This document shows, one piece after another, positions 7,668-15,899 of a stretch of 47,342 bases of DNA. Below the pieces are notes generated by a model that saw nothing but the letters and a program-made list of their open reading frames with translations, was not told the DNA's origin and did no database searches. Both the position numbers and the translations under genes were made by a program. Within the stretch, counting starts at the first letter, position 1. Each line of letters starts with the position of its first letter. The stretch lies in NCBI GenBank assembly GCA_029556545.1, contig JAKQEQ010000035.1:1-47342 (forward strand), read 5' to 3'. The stretch comes from Candidatus Hydrogenedentota bacterium. Lineage in GTDB: Bacteria; Hydrogenedentota; Hydrogenedentia; Hydrogenedentales; JAGMZX01.

Positions 7668-10600
7668 ATGTTGCAACAACGCCCCGAGCTGCTCAGCCGC
7701 CTCCGCACGACCATCGGCGGATGGAAAGCCGAAGTAACCGCCGCACATCAGAGTCTGGTCGAGCGCATCGCGGATGCGCAGGACCAACTCGACGGGGTCT
7801 TGGCGGTGTTGGAGCAGCGGACCAGCGACGCTGAGGCGCTTGCCCGCGCGCAGGCGGAAGCAGGGGCGCCGCAGGCCGTCGCCGCGTTTCGCGCGCAACT
7901 CGTAGCCGCCATCGACCGCGTCGCGTCCGCCATCACCGTCTGGAACGCCGAGGTGGCCGGCGCGCAAAAGGGGCTCACCCGTCAGATTGCGCAAACCGCT
8001 GCCCAATTCGACAAGCTGCTTTACCTGCTCCACGCGCAGTCGGGGGACGCCGAAGCCCCGCCGGACGAACTCCTGGCGCGGTTTGACGCGCAGGACGCCG
8101 CTATCGCGGAGCTACAGTCGGAATTGGACGCGCGGGACCGGGCGTTGACGACGTTGCGCGCGGAAATGGACGCCTTGCGCCAAGCAGGGGCGGAACGGGA
8201 CGCGCGTCTGGCAGAGGCGGTCCAGGAGCGAGCCTTCTTCGAGTCGCGGGTGGCGCAACTGGATGAGGAACTTGCCCAAGCCCGCGAGGCGGAACGTATC
8301 CGAGAAGCCGAGGCCTTGCGCTCGGCCCGGGACGAAATCGCGAGTCTGCGCGCCGCGCTCGAGGAGCGGGAGAGCCGCGTCGCTTCGCTGTCGCAACGGG
8401 TTGCGGCGGCGGACGAGCAGGCCGCCCTTGCCCAGAAAACGATTGAGCGGCTGGACGGCGAAGCGGGGCGCCTGCAGGAGCGTGCCTCGGAGCGTGAGGC
8501 GGAAGCGGAGCGACTCAATGCCGCCGCCGAGCAGGCCGCAGAGGCCATCAACGCGCTCCACGCGGACCTCGAAGCCGCACAGCAGCGGGAACAGGCGGCG
8601 CTCGCGGACAGCGCCGCCCGCTCCGAAGGCGACTCCGAAATCCTCGAGGAGTTGGCATCCTATCGCGCGGCCATCGCGGAACGGGACAAGACGCTCCTCG
8701 CGTTCCAGGAACAGACCGCCGATCTCGCGCGCCAACTCGATACGCTGCGCGAGAATGAGGAGCACGCCATGGTGCGCGCCGGCGATCTCGCCGCCGCGCT
8801 CGATGCCGCGCGCGAGGCCGCCGCCGCGCGTGAGGCGCAATTCACGCGGGAGACCGCCGAGCGCGATGCGCTGATAACCTCGCTGCGAGAGCGGGAAGCC
8901 CTGGATGCGGTCCAACTGCGGGAACTCGACGCGCGCCTGGCGGCGGTCGTCGCGGAGCGGGACGCGGCTCAGGCCCGGCTGCACGAGATTGCGCAGGCCC
9001 TCGAGCAGGCGCACGGCGCCGCCGGCGACCGGGACGCCGCCATTGTTGCGCTGCAGGCGGAACGGGACCAGCGCGCGCAGGAGTGCGACGCCCTGCGGGA
9101 GGCCGCCACGCACCAGGAAGCGGTCCACCAAGGTGAATTGGCGGCGCGGCACGCCGAAATCGAGGCGCTGTGCGAACGGATCGAGGCCCTTGAGACCGAA
9201 GTGCGGGCCGCGCAGGCGCGCGAGCAAACCGCGGAGGATCGCGTCAAGGAAACGCGCGAGGAACTCCGGCGGGTTTGGGAGGAACAAACCCGGCGCGCCA
9301 AGGAAACGCAGGAAATTCTCGATTCGCGGCAGGAAGCGCTGCACGAGCACGAGCAGACTATCGCGGCATTACGCGAACGTCTCCGCGAGAGCGAAGAGCA
9401 GCTTGCCGCGCTGTCCGCCGCCAATACCGCGCTGAGCGAATCCATACACGCCTCCGAACAGGCGGCCGCTGAGGCGCGCGAGGCGTGGCGGGCCGAGCAA
9501 ACCGCGCTGACCGAGCGAATCGAGGAGGCGCGTCGGGAATGCGACGGCATGCAGACCGCGCTCCGGGAACGCGAGGAGGCGCTGGCGGCGACGCGGGAGC
9601 GGGCGACGGGCCTCGAGGCGCGCGCGACCGACGCGGAGGCGCAATGTCACGCCCTGCGGGAACAGTTGGCGGCGTCGGAGGCGCAACGCGCGTCGCTTGA
9701 AGGCGCGTGCGCCGAGCAAGACGCCTCGAATGCGCGGTTGCGGGAAACGCACGAGGCGGCATTGCGCGATCGAGACGCCGCGGTCGCCGCGCTGCGCGAG
9801 AATCTTGAGGGACTCCAGCGAGAAGTCGTTGTCTTACAGCAGCGAGAGGACGCGGCTGCCGCGCAGGCCGCTGAACTCGGGGCCGCGTTCGAGGGGCTTG
9901 TCGCGGAGAAGGCCGGGGTCGAGGCGCGGCTCGACGAGGCGCTGCGCACTATCGAGGAACAGCGGAGCGAAATCGCGGCGCGCGATGCGCGGCTTCGCGA
10001 ACTCGAGGCGCAGTCGGCCCAGGGCGCGGACAACGAGCGGCGTTTGTCGCAGGCGCTGGCCGAAGCGGAAACCACGGTGCGGGTGCTCAAGGAGGAAGAG
10101 GCGCGGCGTCTGGCTATTACGCAGCAGACGCTCGATGCGCAACAGGCCGCGCTGGACGAGCGGGAGGCGAACATCGCCGCGCTGCGCGAGACGCTCGCCG
10201 AGTTCCAGCGGCAGATCGGGTCCTTGCGCGAGCGCGAGCGCGCCGTGACGCTGACGGTCGAGGACCTCAGCGCGGAACTCGAGCGGATGCGCGCGGCCGC
10301 GCCGACCCAAGCGGAGGAAATGACGCGGGAACTATCGAGCAACCTCGCCGAGCAAGTGGCGTCGATGGCCGCACTCCGAACGCTGAACCTCGAGTTGCAG
10401 GAAGAACTCGAGCAGGCGCGCGCCCGCGAAGCGGAGCACACGACGGCTTTGCGCGACTTGCGAGTCGCACTCGAAAAGACCGCCGAGCGGGAACGTGCAG
10501 CCGGCGCAGCCCTTGGCGAGGCTCGCCGCGCGCTTGCGGGCACGCAAAGCGCGCTCGACGCGCGGGAGCGGAAGATTCAGGAGCAGGAAACCCGGATCGG

Positions 10601-11393
10601 ACAAGCGGGCCGAGAGGCCGCCGCGTTGCACGAACAACTGGCGGCGCGCGACGCCGCCTTGTCGAAGGCGCGCGAAGCCCTCGCAGCGCGGCAGGATGCG
10701 GAGTCGCGGCTTAGCGGCGCGCAGGAAGAGTGGCGCGCCGCCGTGGGTGACCGCGAGCGCGCTTTGGCGGAGCGGGACGCGATTATTGACCGGCTGCGCG
10801 AACAGATTACCGCGCTCGAGGCCGACCTGGCGGCGGCGCACGCGCAAGCCGAGCAGAAGTCGCGCGCGTTCGTTGGCCGGATATCCGATTTCCCGGAGGA
10901 ATCCGAGGCGGAGGCGCGCCGCAGGCAGCGACGCATTCTGCTGTCGGAAACCGCCGCCGGAAAGGGGCATCGCGCGCTGGGGCAGATCTTAATCGATGCC
11001 GATGTCATCACGCCGAAGCAATTGTCGGCTGCCCTGAAAGAGCAGAAGCGCAATCCGCGCCGCCTTCTCGGAACCATCCTCATCGAGCAGGAATTCACCA
11101 CCGAGGACGCGATCGCGCAGGCCGTCGCGTCGCAGTTGGGCCTTCCGCTCGTCGAGGTGTCGGCGGAAGACGTAGACCGCCGCGCGGCGGTCCTGCTGAC
11201 CAGGGACCTGTGCGCGTGGCACGTGTGCGTGCCTTTGCGCATCCGCGACGATCGGCTTGTGTTGGCCATGGCCAACCCGCTCGACGATTCAGCCCTGAAG
11301 AAGGTCGCGGACGTGGCGCGCCTCGAGCCCGTGCCCGTGGTCGCGACGCCCTCGCACATCATCACCGCCATCGAGGACGTGTACGGGGTATAG
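7668..11393 (+). CDS. Giant coiled-coil protein with C-terminal MshEN domain
   Basis: I start this 1241-residue protein at the ATG at 7668 (GAGG 9 bases upstream, MLQQRPELL) rather than at the in-frame GTG 30 codons earlier, which would translate the repeat. Residues up to about 1080 are almost unbroken heptads rich in Ala, Glu, Arg and Gln, as in SMC- or myosin-like rods. The last 150 residues form an MshEN/T2SSE N-terminal domain: two units, ALGQILIDADVITPKQL and LLGTILIEQEFTTEDAI, each ending in the helix with LxxxxxQ and then LGLPLVEV. In GspE/PilB/MshE this domain precedes an ATPase and can bind c-di-GMP; here no Walker motifs follow. It may be a cytoplasmic scaffold or motility/secretion adaptor. 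The function is unproven. Confidence 0.85.
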   Translation: MLQQRPELLSRLRTTIGGWKAEVTAAHQSLVERIADAQDQLDGVLAVLEQRTSDAEALARAQAEAGAPQAVAAFRAQLVAAIDRVASAITVWNAEVAGAQKGLTRQIAQTAAQFDKLLYLLHAQSGDAEAPPDELLARFDAQDAAIAELQSELDARDRALTTLRAEMDALRQAGAERDARLAEAVQERAFFESRVAQLDEELAQAREAERIREAEALRSARDEIASLRAALEERESRVASLSQRVAAADEQAALAQKTIERLDGEAGRLQERASEREAEAERLNAAAEQAAEAINALHADLEAAQQREQAALADSAARSEGDSEILEELASYRAAIAERDKTLLAFQEQTADLARQLDTLRENEEHAMVRAGDLAAALDAAREAAAAREAQFTRETAERDALITSLREREALDAVQLRELDARLAAVVAERDAAQARLHEIAQALEQAHGAAGDRDAAIVALQAERDQRAQECDALREAATHQEAVHQGELAARHAEIEALCERIEALETEVRAAQAREQTAEDRVKETREELRRVWEEQTRRAKETQEILDSRQEALHEHEQTIAALRERLRESEEQLAALSAANTALSESIHASEQAAAEAREAWRAEQTALTERIEEARRECDGMQTALREREEALAATRERATGLEARATDAEAQCHALREQLAASEAQRASLEGACAEQDASNARLRETHEAALRDRDAAVAALRENLEGLQREVVVLQQREDAAAAQAAELGAAFEGLVAEKAGVEARLDEALRTIEEQRSEIAARDARLRELEAQSAQGADNERRLSQALAEAETTVRVLKEEEARRLAITQQTLDAQQAALDEREANIAALRETLAEFQRQIGSLRERERAVTLTVEDLSAELERMRAAAPTQAEEMTRELSSNLAEQVASMAALRTLNLELQEELEQARAREAEHTTALRDLRVALEKTAERERAAGAALGEARRALAGTQSALDARERKIQEQETRIGQAGREAAALHEQLAARDAALSKAREALAARQDAESRLSGAQEEWRAAVGDRERALAERDAIIDRLREQITALEADLAAAHAQAEQKSRAFVGRISDFPEESEAEARRRQRRILLSETAAGKGHRALGQILIDADVITPKQLSAALKEQKRNPRRLLGTILIEQEFTTEDAIAQAVASQLGLPLVEVSAEDVDRRAAVLLTRDLCAWHVCVPLRIRDDRLVLAMANPLDDSALKKVADVARLEPVPVVATPSHIITAIEDVYGV

Positions 11394-11404
11394 TTCAGGA
11401 GTCC

Positions 11405-11550
11405 GTAGTTCAGGCTTTAGCCTGTCTTGCACGTTCGTAGTTCAGGCTTCAGCCTGTCTTGCATGTTTGTAGTTCAGGCTTCAGCCTGTCTTGAAGACAG
11501 CCTGAAGGCTGCACTACAAACAGATGCACTACAAACACAGCACTACAAAC
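11405..11550. repeat. Array of TAGTTCAGGCTTCAGCCTG repeats
   Basis: Three direct 32-base units begin at 11405, 11437 and 11469, each with GTAGTTCAGGCTT(T/C)AGCCTG. They are followed by an inverted copy (CAGCCTGAAGGCTGCACTAC, about 11498-11517) and two short CACTACAAAC pieces. The stop codon of the preceding gene lies in a matching TAGTTCAGG. The same family recurs at 30442-30558. There are no unique spacers, so it is not CRISPR; it behaves like a dispersed palindromic repeat. Confidence 0.8.
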
Positions 11551-11573
11551 AAGACAAGAGAGCCCATTACAGC

Positions 11574-11702
11574 ATGACGGACATCCTCCAGCGTTTGAAA
11601 CGGGAACGGCGCGCGGCGCTTGTCTTCTCTATCGTCTTCTTCGCCTTGGCCGCGCTTGTGCGCCTGGTCGCGCGGGCGCTCTTCGGAGGTCTTGGTGGAT
11701 AG
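11574..11702 (+). CDS. Small basic single-pass membrane protein
   Basis: This frame of 42 residues starts MTDILQRLKRERRAALVFS and continues with one strongly hydrophobic helix (IVFFALAALVRLVARALF). It begins just after the repeat array. Its last codons contain the GGAGGT that acts as ribosome binding site for the next gene, and its stop overlaps that gene's GTG by eight bases, so the two are coupled. No family is recognised. The coupling and the basic-then-hydrophobic layout make a real gene likely. Confidence 0.55.
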   Translation: MTDILQRLKRERRAALVFSIVFFALAALVRLVARALFGGLGG

Positions 11703-13614
11703 CGCCGCTGTGCAAGCCGACCCACGGAGCGGCGGACCTTGGCCGCGTCATCTCGCCGCGTATGCGCTGGCCTTCGCGTGGCCCTGGGCCGTCTACGAGA
11801 CCCTGCCGACGGTCTTCTTCCCGTTGTCGGCGCTACTTGCGGCGGCGCTCGTTGTCGCCGCGGCGCGCGACCTCCTACGCGGGGAACGGCTGGCGCTGCC
11901 CTTCGAACTGGCTTGGCCGCTGCTGCTGCTGGTCGCGGTCTCCGTTGCGCATGGCCTGCTGCGCCAAGAGTGGTCCCGGGCGATGTCCGCCGTAGGCGGA
12001 GCCTTATGTTTCGCGAGCGTCGTGCAGACCGTTCGCGCGCGCGACGCCGTCCGGCATTGTCTCTGGCTTTCCGCGATAGCCGGCGGCGCGGCGGCGCTCG
12101 TCAGCCTCTTTGTTCACTATCGCCCCTTCCACGGCCTCGTCTTGTACTCGGTGTTTCCGACCGCCTTCTCGACGCAAACCGGGGCCACGCTCGCGTTCCC
12201 CGCGACGCTCGGAGAAGGCGCGCTGATCCTGTGTCTGTGCCTGGTCCTCGCCCTCGGGACGGTCTGCTCGAAGGAATACCGGCGGTGGCAGCGGCTGACG
12301 GCGCTGTTCGCCGTTATCCCGCTGGCGGCGGCGCTCGCCGTGATCGCGCGCCTGAATATCGAGTGGCTGCTGGCCCGGTGGAATCGGCCATGGACGGTAT
12401 GGACGGAGTCGACGGAATTGACGGGATGGGGAGCGGCGCTGGTCATCCTATGGTTGCTCGCTCGGATCGCTGCGAAGCTGCACGTCGTCCGTGAAGCGGA
12501 CCCCTCGGGCACACGTCGCGCGCTTGTCGTACTGCTCGCGGTGGGCGGGGCGCTGGCCGTCGGTCTTTCCATGCCGCCGAGAACGGGCTACGCGTTTCTC
12601 CTGGCGCTCGCCGCCTGCTACGCCTTTCCTCGCCGCGAGCGGGAAGTCGCCGCATCCGCCGCGCCCGCGTGGTGTTGTGTGTTGATACTGCCGTTAATCG
12701 CGTGGAACATTCTGCACGTCGACGTACGAAATTCGTCGGACCCGCGCAATTACGAGGCATTCGCGGTCAAGTATCTCGAATCGGACCCTTACCTGCGACT
12801 CGCCACCCGGCTCGAATTCATCAACAGACGCTCTCCGGCGGAACGACGCACATACTACTGGGAGGCCCGGGCGCATCTGGCCAAGAACAACTTCGAAGGC
12901 GCCACCACGGCGTTTCGCAAGGCCTTGGCGCCGCCCGGGCCGGGTCGTCCGCTGTTGCCGCCGCCCGCCGGACGCCAAGTTGACGAGTTTCTCGGTTTGC
13001 TCCGCGACAAGTGCTCCGCGTTGCCGCTCGATGAGCGCGGGTTGGCCTGTGAGCGCGCGCTCGTCGCCGTCGGTCGCCCCGAGGACGCATTAGCACTGCT
13101 TCGTTTCCGCGCCGAAGGCCACGAGGCCCTTGTGTGCCCGACCACCGCGCTCGCGCAAGGTTTGGCGGACCTGCTCGGGGACCGTAGCCTCGCGGAAACA
13201 CTCGCCGCGTGGAACGCCGGGGAACTGGTGCGGCTGTTCGAGCAGGCTGGCGCCCACGTGGGCCCCGCTCCAGCGCGTTTCCCGAGGCGGTTTCTTCCGG
13301 CAGTCGGGATTGCGCACTGGAGCGACGAAGAAGCGTCGCTGAGGGTCTACGCCGCCGGGCGACACGCCGGTGCACGTGCCACGATCGAAAGCTGTGGGCA
13401 AATTGTCGGGAATACGTGCTACTGGAGAAACCCGAGGCGCGCGCGGGACGGGGTCTGGGATGGCGCTTGGGTGTGGCCGCTTACGCTCGACAGGGGGGAA
13501 AGAGCCGGCGCGATTCGCTTCGACGGCGGGATCGAGTGTGTCTTGACCTCGCCTGAGCACCGCTGGGCGCCGGTAAGTTCGTATTCCCCGTCCGTCGGCG
13601 TGCTCATGCCTTGA
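11695..13614 (+). CDS. O-antigen-ligase-like membrane protein with C-terminal repeats
   Basis: I start this 639-residue protein at GTG 11695, preceded by GGAGGT at a spacing of four bases. Residues 1 to about 340 form roughly ten membrane helices with long-loop spacing like O-antigen ligase/polymerase (Wzy/WaaL-type) proteins. From about residue 350 a periplasmic-looking region contains a TPR-like pair of helices (YYWEARAHLAKNNFEGATTAFRKAL, quoted only in part here as NNFEGATTAF) and a less regular C-terminal domain with several cysteines. The family assignment rests on topology and is tentative. No glycosyltransferases lie nearby. A 9-base repeat (12391-12429) lies in one extramembrane loop. 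Confidence 0.6.
   Translation: MDSAAVQADPRSGGPWPRHLAAYALAFAWPWAVYETLPTVFFPLSALLAAALVVAAARDLLRGERLALPFELAWPLLLLVAVSVAHGLLRQEWSRAMSAVGGALCFASVVQTVRARDAVRHCLWLSAIAGGAAALVSLFVHYRPFHGLVLYSVFPTAFSTQTGATLAFPATLGEGALILCLCLVLALGTVCSKEYRRWQRLTALFAVIPLAAALAVIARLNIEWLLARWNRPWTVWTESTELTGWGAALVILWLLARIAAKLHVVREADPSGTRRALVVLLAVGGALAVGLSMPPRTGYAFLLALAACYAFPRREREVAASAAPAWCCVLILPLIAWNILHVDVRNSSDPRNYEAFAVKYLESDPYLRLATRLEFINRRSPAERRTYYWEARAHLAKNNFEGATTAFRKALAPPGPGRPLLPPPAGRQVDEFLGLLRDKCSALPLDERGLACERALVAVGRPEDALALLRFRAEGHEALVCPTTALAQGLADLLGDRSLAETLAAWNAGELVRLFEQAGAHVGPAPARFPRRFLPAVGIAHWSDEEASLRVYAAGRHAGARATIESCGQIVGNTCYWRNPRRARDGVWDGAWVWPLTLDRGERAGAIRFDGGIECVLTSPEHRWAPVSSYSPSVGVLMP
12391..12429 (+). repeat. In-frame 9-base tandem repeat within a coding region
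   Basis: Units TGGACGGTA, TGGACGGAG, TCGACGGAA and TTGACGGGA follow each other and encode W-T-V, W-T-E, S-T-E and L-T-G. The tract sits between two hydrophobic stretches of the membrane protein at 11695-13614. It resembles TGGAC-type short repeats usually seen between genes. Confidence 0.6.
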
Positions 13615-13705
13615 CCTCTTCCCGGTCGAAATGCCAGAATACGGTCTCATCAATGGGTGCGTGCTTCGCGCATGAATGAACCATCCCACCGTGAGGTTTC
13701 AACGC

Positions 13706-14299
13706 ATGACGTATTTGCAGGAAGAAGAACCCGAGTGCGCCCCGGACGGCGCGAGACAGGACGCGCTGTTGTCGCGGCTACTGAAGTCGCGCACGATTCT
13801 CGTCGCCGGCACGGTGGACCAGGAACTGGCCGAAAAAGTGATGGCGCAGCTTATCCTGCTCGACGCCGATTCGCATGATCCCATTAAGGTCATTATTTCG
13901 TCGCCGGGCGGTCACGTCGATTCCGGTTACGCCATTTTCGACATGATGCGCTTCGTCGAGTCGCCCGTGATCACGCTTGGTGCGGGCTGGGTAGCGAGCA
14001 TCGCGGTGCCCATCCTCTTCGGCGCCGACAAGGAGAAGCGGTTCGCACTGCCGAATACGCGTTTCCTGTTGCACCAGCCCAGCGGCGGCGCGGGAGGCCA
14101 GGCGTCGGACATCCGCATCGAGGCCCAGGAAATCCTCAAAATTCGCGAGCGGATCAACCGGCTCATCGCGGAGGAGACCGGCCAGCCCTTCGAGAAAGTC
14201 GCGCGCGACAGCGACCGCAACTTCTGGATGTCCGCCGAGGAGGCGCTGAACTACGGACTGGTGCGGAAGATCGTGCGCAGCGCGAAGGAGATTGCGTGA
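13706..14299 (+). CDS. clpP: ClpP-like protease subunit with Asn at the catalytic Asp site
   Basis: Starting at ATG 13706 (GAGG nine bases upstream) gives 197 residues, the normal ClpP size; an ATG at 13676 lacks a ribosome binding site. ClpP forms barrel-shaped cytoplasmic peptidase rings that work with Clp ATPases. The nucleophile S98 (GWVASIAV) and H123 (LLHQPSGG) are present. Aligned with E. coli ClpP, the third member of the triad falls on N172 (RDSDRNFWMS) instead of Asp. An Asn at this site is known from Listeria ClpP1, whose activity depends on its partner ClpP2. No clpX, clpA or second clpP is in the window, so any partner is encoded elsewhere. Confidence 0.92.
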   Translation: MTYLQEEEPECAPDGARQDALLSRLLKSRTILVAGTVDQELAEKVMAQLILLDADSHDPIKVIISSPGGHVDSGYAIFDMMRFVESPVITLGAGWVASIAVPILFGADKEKRFALPNTRFLLHQPSGGAGGQASDIRIEAQEILKIRERINRLIAEETGQPFEKVARDSDRNFWMSAEEALNYGLVRKIVRSAKEIA

Positions 14300-14336
14300 A
14301 ACGGACCCGGGCGGGCAGCCGACGGGAGCGGGAACG

Positions 14337-14537
14337 ATGATCTTCGTGAAGACGTTCAAGGGCTACGAGGACCGGACGGCGGAACTGGACAAGGCCGTTA
14401 ACGCTTGGGTGCTCCAGCACAATCCGAATGTCGTCAGCATCCGGACGGCCTTGGCCCACGAGCCCGAAGGCCGCGCGCGAACCGGAGACCTCATATACAC
14501 CATCGTCTACAAGGCCGACCAGCCCTTGCCCGATTGA
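14337..14537 (+). CDS. Small conserved-looking protein of unknown function
   Basis: This 66-residue protein (MIFVKTFKGYEDRTAELDK, then a central helix and IYTIVYKADQPLPD) is short, mixed alpha/beta by eye and lacks cysteines or a signal peptide. It reads like a small ferredoxin-fold-type cytoplasmic protein, but I do not recognise a family. The ATG at 14337 has GGGAG eight bases upstream. It follows clpP by 37 bases and precedes the ADP-ribosylglycohydrolase by nine bases, so the three genes are probably one transcript. Confidence 0.7.
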   Translation: MIFVKTFKGYEDRTAELDKAVNAWVLQHNPNVVSIRTALAHEPEGRARTGDLIYTIVYKADQPLPD

Positions 14538-14546
14538 ACCGCCGCC

Positions 14547-15851
14547 ATGCCGTACTTTCGTGATTTGCAGCCGCGCCTGGAACGGGTATCTTATTGGGCG
14601 GACCTGCGCCACGAGCAAGGCGCGAACGCGACACGCATCGTGCGGCGGCTCGAGCGGGAACTCGAACGTGCCGAGCGCGAACTCCAAGAGATCGCGCCGC
14701 CCGCAAGGACGCGAAGGCGCGAGCCGAACGACCTCGACGCTATGCGCGCGCTTCGCCCGCAAGGGCCGCGCCGCCTCTGGCCACGCTTGCAACGCCGAGG
14801 CCTGCGGGACCGCCTTGCGGGGGCGTGGCTCGGCCGCGCAGCGGGTTGCACCCTCGGTGCGCCGGTCGAGAACTGGTCCATCGAGGCAATGGATGGGCTG
14901 GCGCGGCGGTCGGGGGCGGCGTTCCCGCCTGAGGATTACTGGCCCGATCACCCGCGGCCCGAAGAGCGCCATTACGAGGTCAGTCTCACGCGCGATTATC
15001 TTCGCGGCGCAATCCGCCACGTGCCGGCGGACGACGATCTCGGCTACACGCTGCTTGGACTGCTCATTCTTGAGCGATACGGTCCCGGCTTTACGACCGA
15101 GGACGTGGCCACCGCGTGGAAGCGCCTACTGCCCATGGCCTGCACCGCGGAAGACGTGGCGCTCCGCAATCTCAAGGCGGGCGTCCCCGCGCGCGACGCC
15201 GGCGCGAAGGACAACCCTTATCAGGAGTGGATCGGCGCGGACATCCGGAGCGACCCCTGGGGCTACGCCGCGCCGGCATGGCCCGAGCGGGCGGCGGCCA
15301 TGGCCTACCGCGACGCCTACTTGTCCCATCGCGGCAACGGCGTCTACGGCGCCATGTTCTTCGCTGCGGCGATAGCCGCCGCGTTCGCGGTCGATTGTCC
15401 CCTCGAAGCGCTGCGCGTCGGGCTGACCGAGATTCCCCGCGACTGCCGGCTCGCCCGCGATATCCAGTGGGCGCTCGATATCGCGCCGCGTCTCAAGGAC
15501 TGGCGCGACGGCCGGCGGCGGGTCGATCGACGCTTCGCGGGCATGCACCCCGTGCACACAAACAACAACGCCTGCCTCACCGTCTTCGGCCTCGCGCTGG
15601 GCCGGCGCGACTTCACCCGGACCATCGGGCTGACCGTTGCGATGGGGCTGGACAACGACTGCACCGCCGCGACCGCGGGCTCGATCCTGGGTGCGATCAT
15701 CGGCGCGCGGAACATCCCCACACACTGGTGGAAATCCTTCCGCGGCAGGACGCGCACCTACCTGAAACGCCGCGAGTGGTTCCGCAACAGCGACATCGTG
15801 GCGCGCTTCCTGCGCGCCGCCGCCCGCACCTGGGCGGAACCGCTCGCATAG
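14547..15851 (+). CDS. ADP-ribosylglycohydrolase-family protein
   Basis: The 434-residue protein has a charged helical N-terminus of about 90 residues and then an ARH/DraG-type all-helical domain starting at RDRLAGAWLGRAAGCTLGAPVE. Metal-binding motifs are visible as PADDDLGYT and, near the C-terminus, GLDNDCTAATAGSILGA, the counterpart of the family's DTDTxAxxxGxxxGA. This family removes ADP-ribose from proteins or small molecules in the cytoplasm using two Mg ions. The second motif begins DND rather than DTD, a mild change. The N-terminal extension is unusual for the family. Its ATG has no clear ribosome binding site, so coupling to the small gene upstream is likely. Confidence 0.88.
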   Translation: MPYFRDLQPRLERVSYWADLRHEQGANATRIVRRLERELERAERELQEIAPPARTRRREPNDLDAMRALRPQGPRRLWPRLQRRGLRDRLAGAWLGRAAGCTLGAPVENWSIEAMDGLARRSGAAFPPEDYWPDHPRPEERHYEVSLTRDYLRGAIRHVPADDDLGYTLLGLLILERYGPGFTTEDVATAWKRLLPMACTAEDVALRNLKAGVPARDAGAKDNPYQEWIGADIRSDPWGYAAPAWPERAAAMAYRDAYLSHRGNGVYGAMFFAAAIAAAFAVDCPLEALRVGLTEIPRDCRLARDIQWALDIAPRLKDWRDGRRRVDRRFAGMHPVHTNNNACLTVFGLALGRRDFTRTIGLTVAMGLDNDCTAATAGSILGAIIGARNIPTHWWKSFRGRTRTYLKRREWFRNSDIVARFLRAAARTWAEPLA

Positions 15852-15856
15852 CCATT

Positions 15857-15894
15857 TACGGTCGGCGCTCCCGCGGAGCGCTTCGTAGGCCGTA
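15857..15894. terminator. Dyad at a convergent gene junction
   Basis: A 7-bp stem GCGCTCC/GGAGCGC with a CGC loop is nested inside an outer TACGG/CCGTA pairing. It fills the 48-base gap between two convergent stops (15851 and 15900). It has no T-tract, but its position suggests a bidirectional terminator or 3'-end stabiliser. Confidence 0.45.
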
Positions 15895-15899
15895 ACGCC

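Noticed and set aside
11405-11550. CRISPR array, because of three units at a constant 32-base period
   Set aside because: The units are contiguous variants of one palindromic sequence with no unique spacers, and no cas genes are present.
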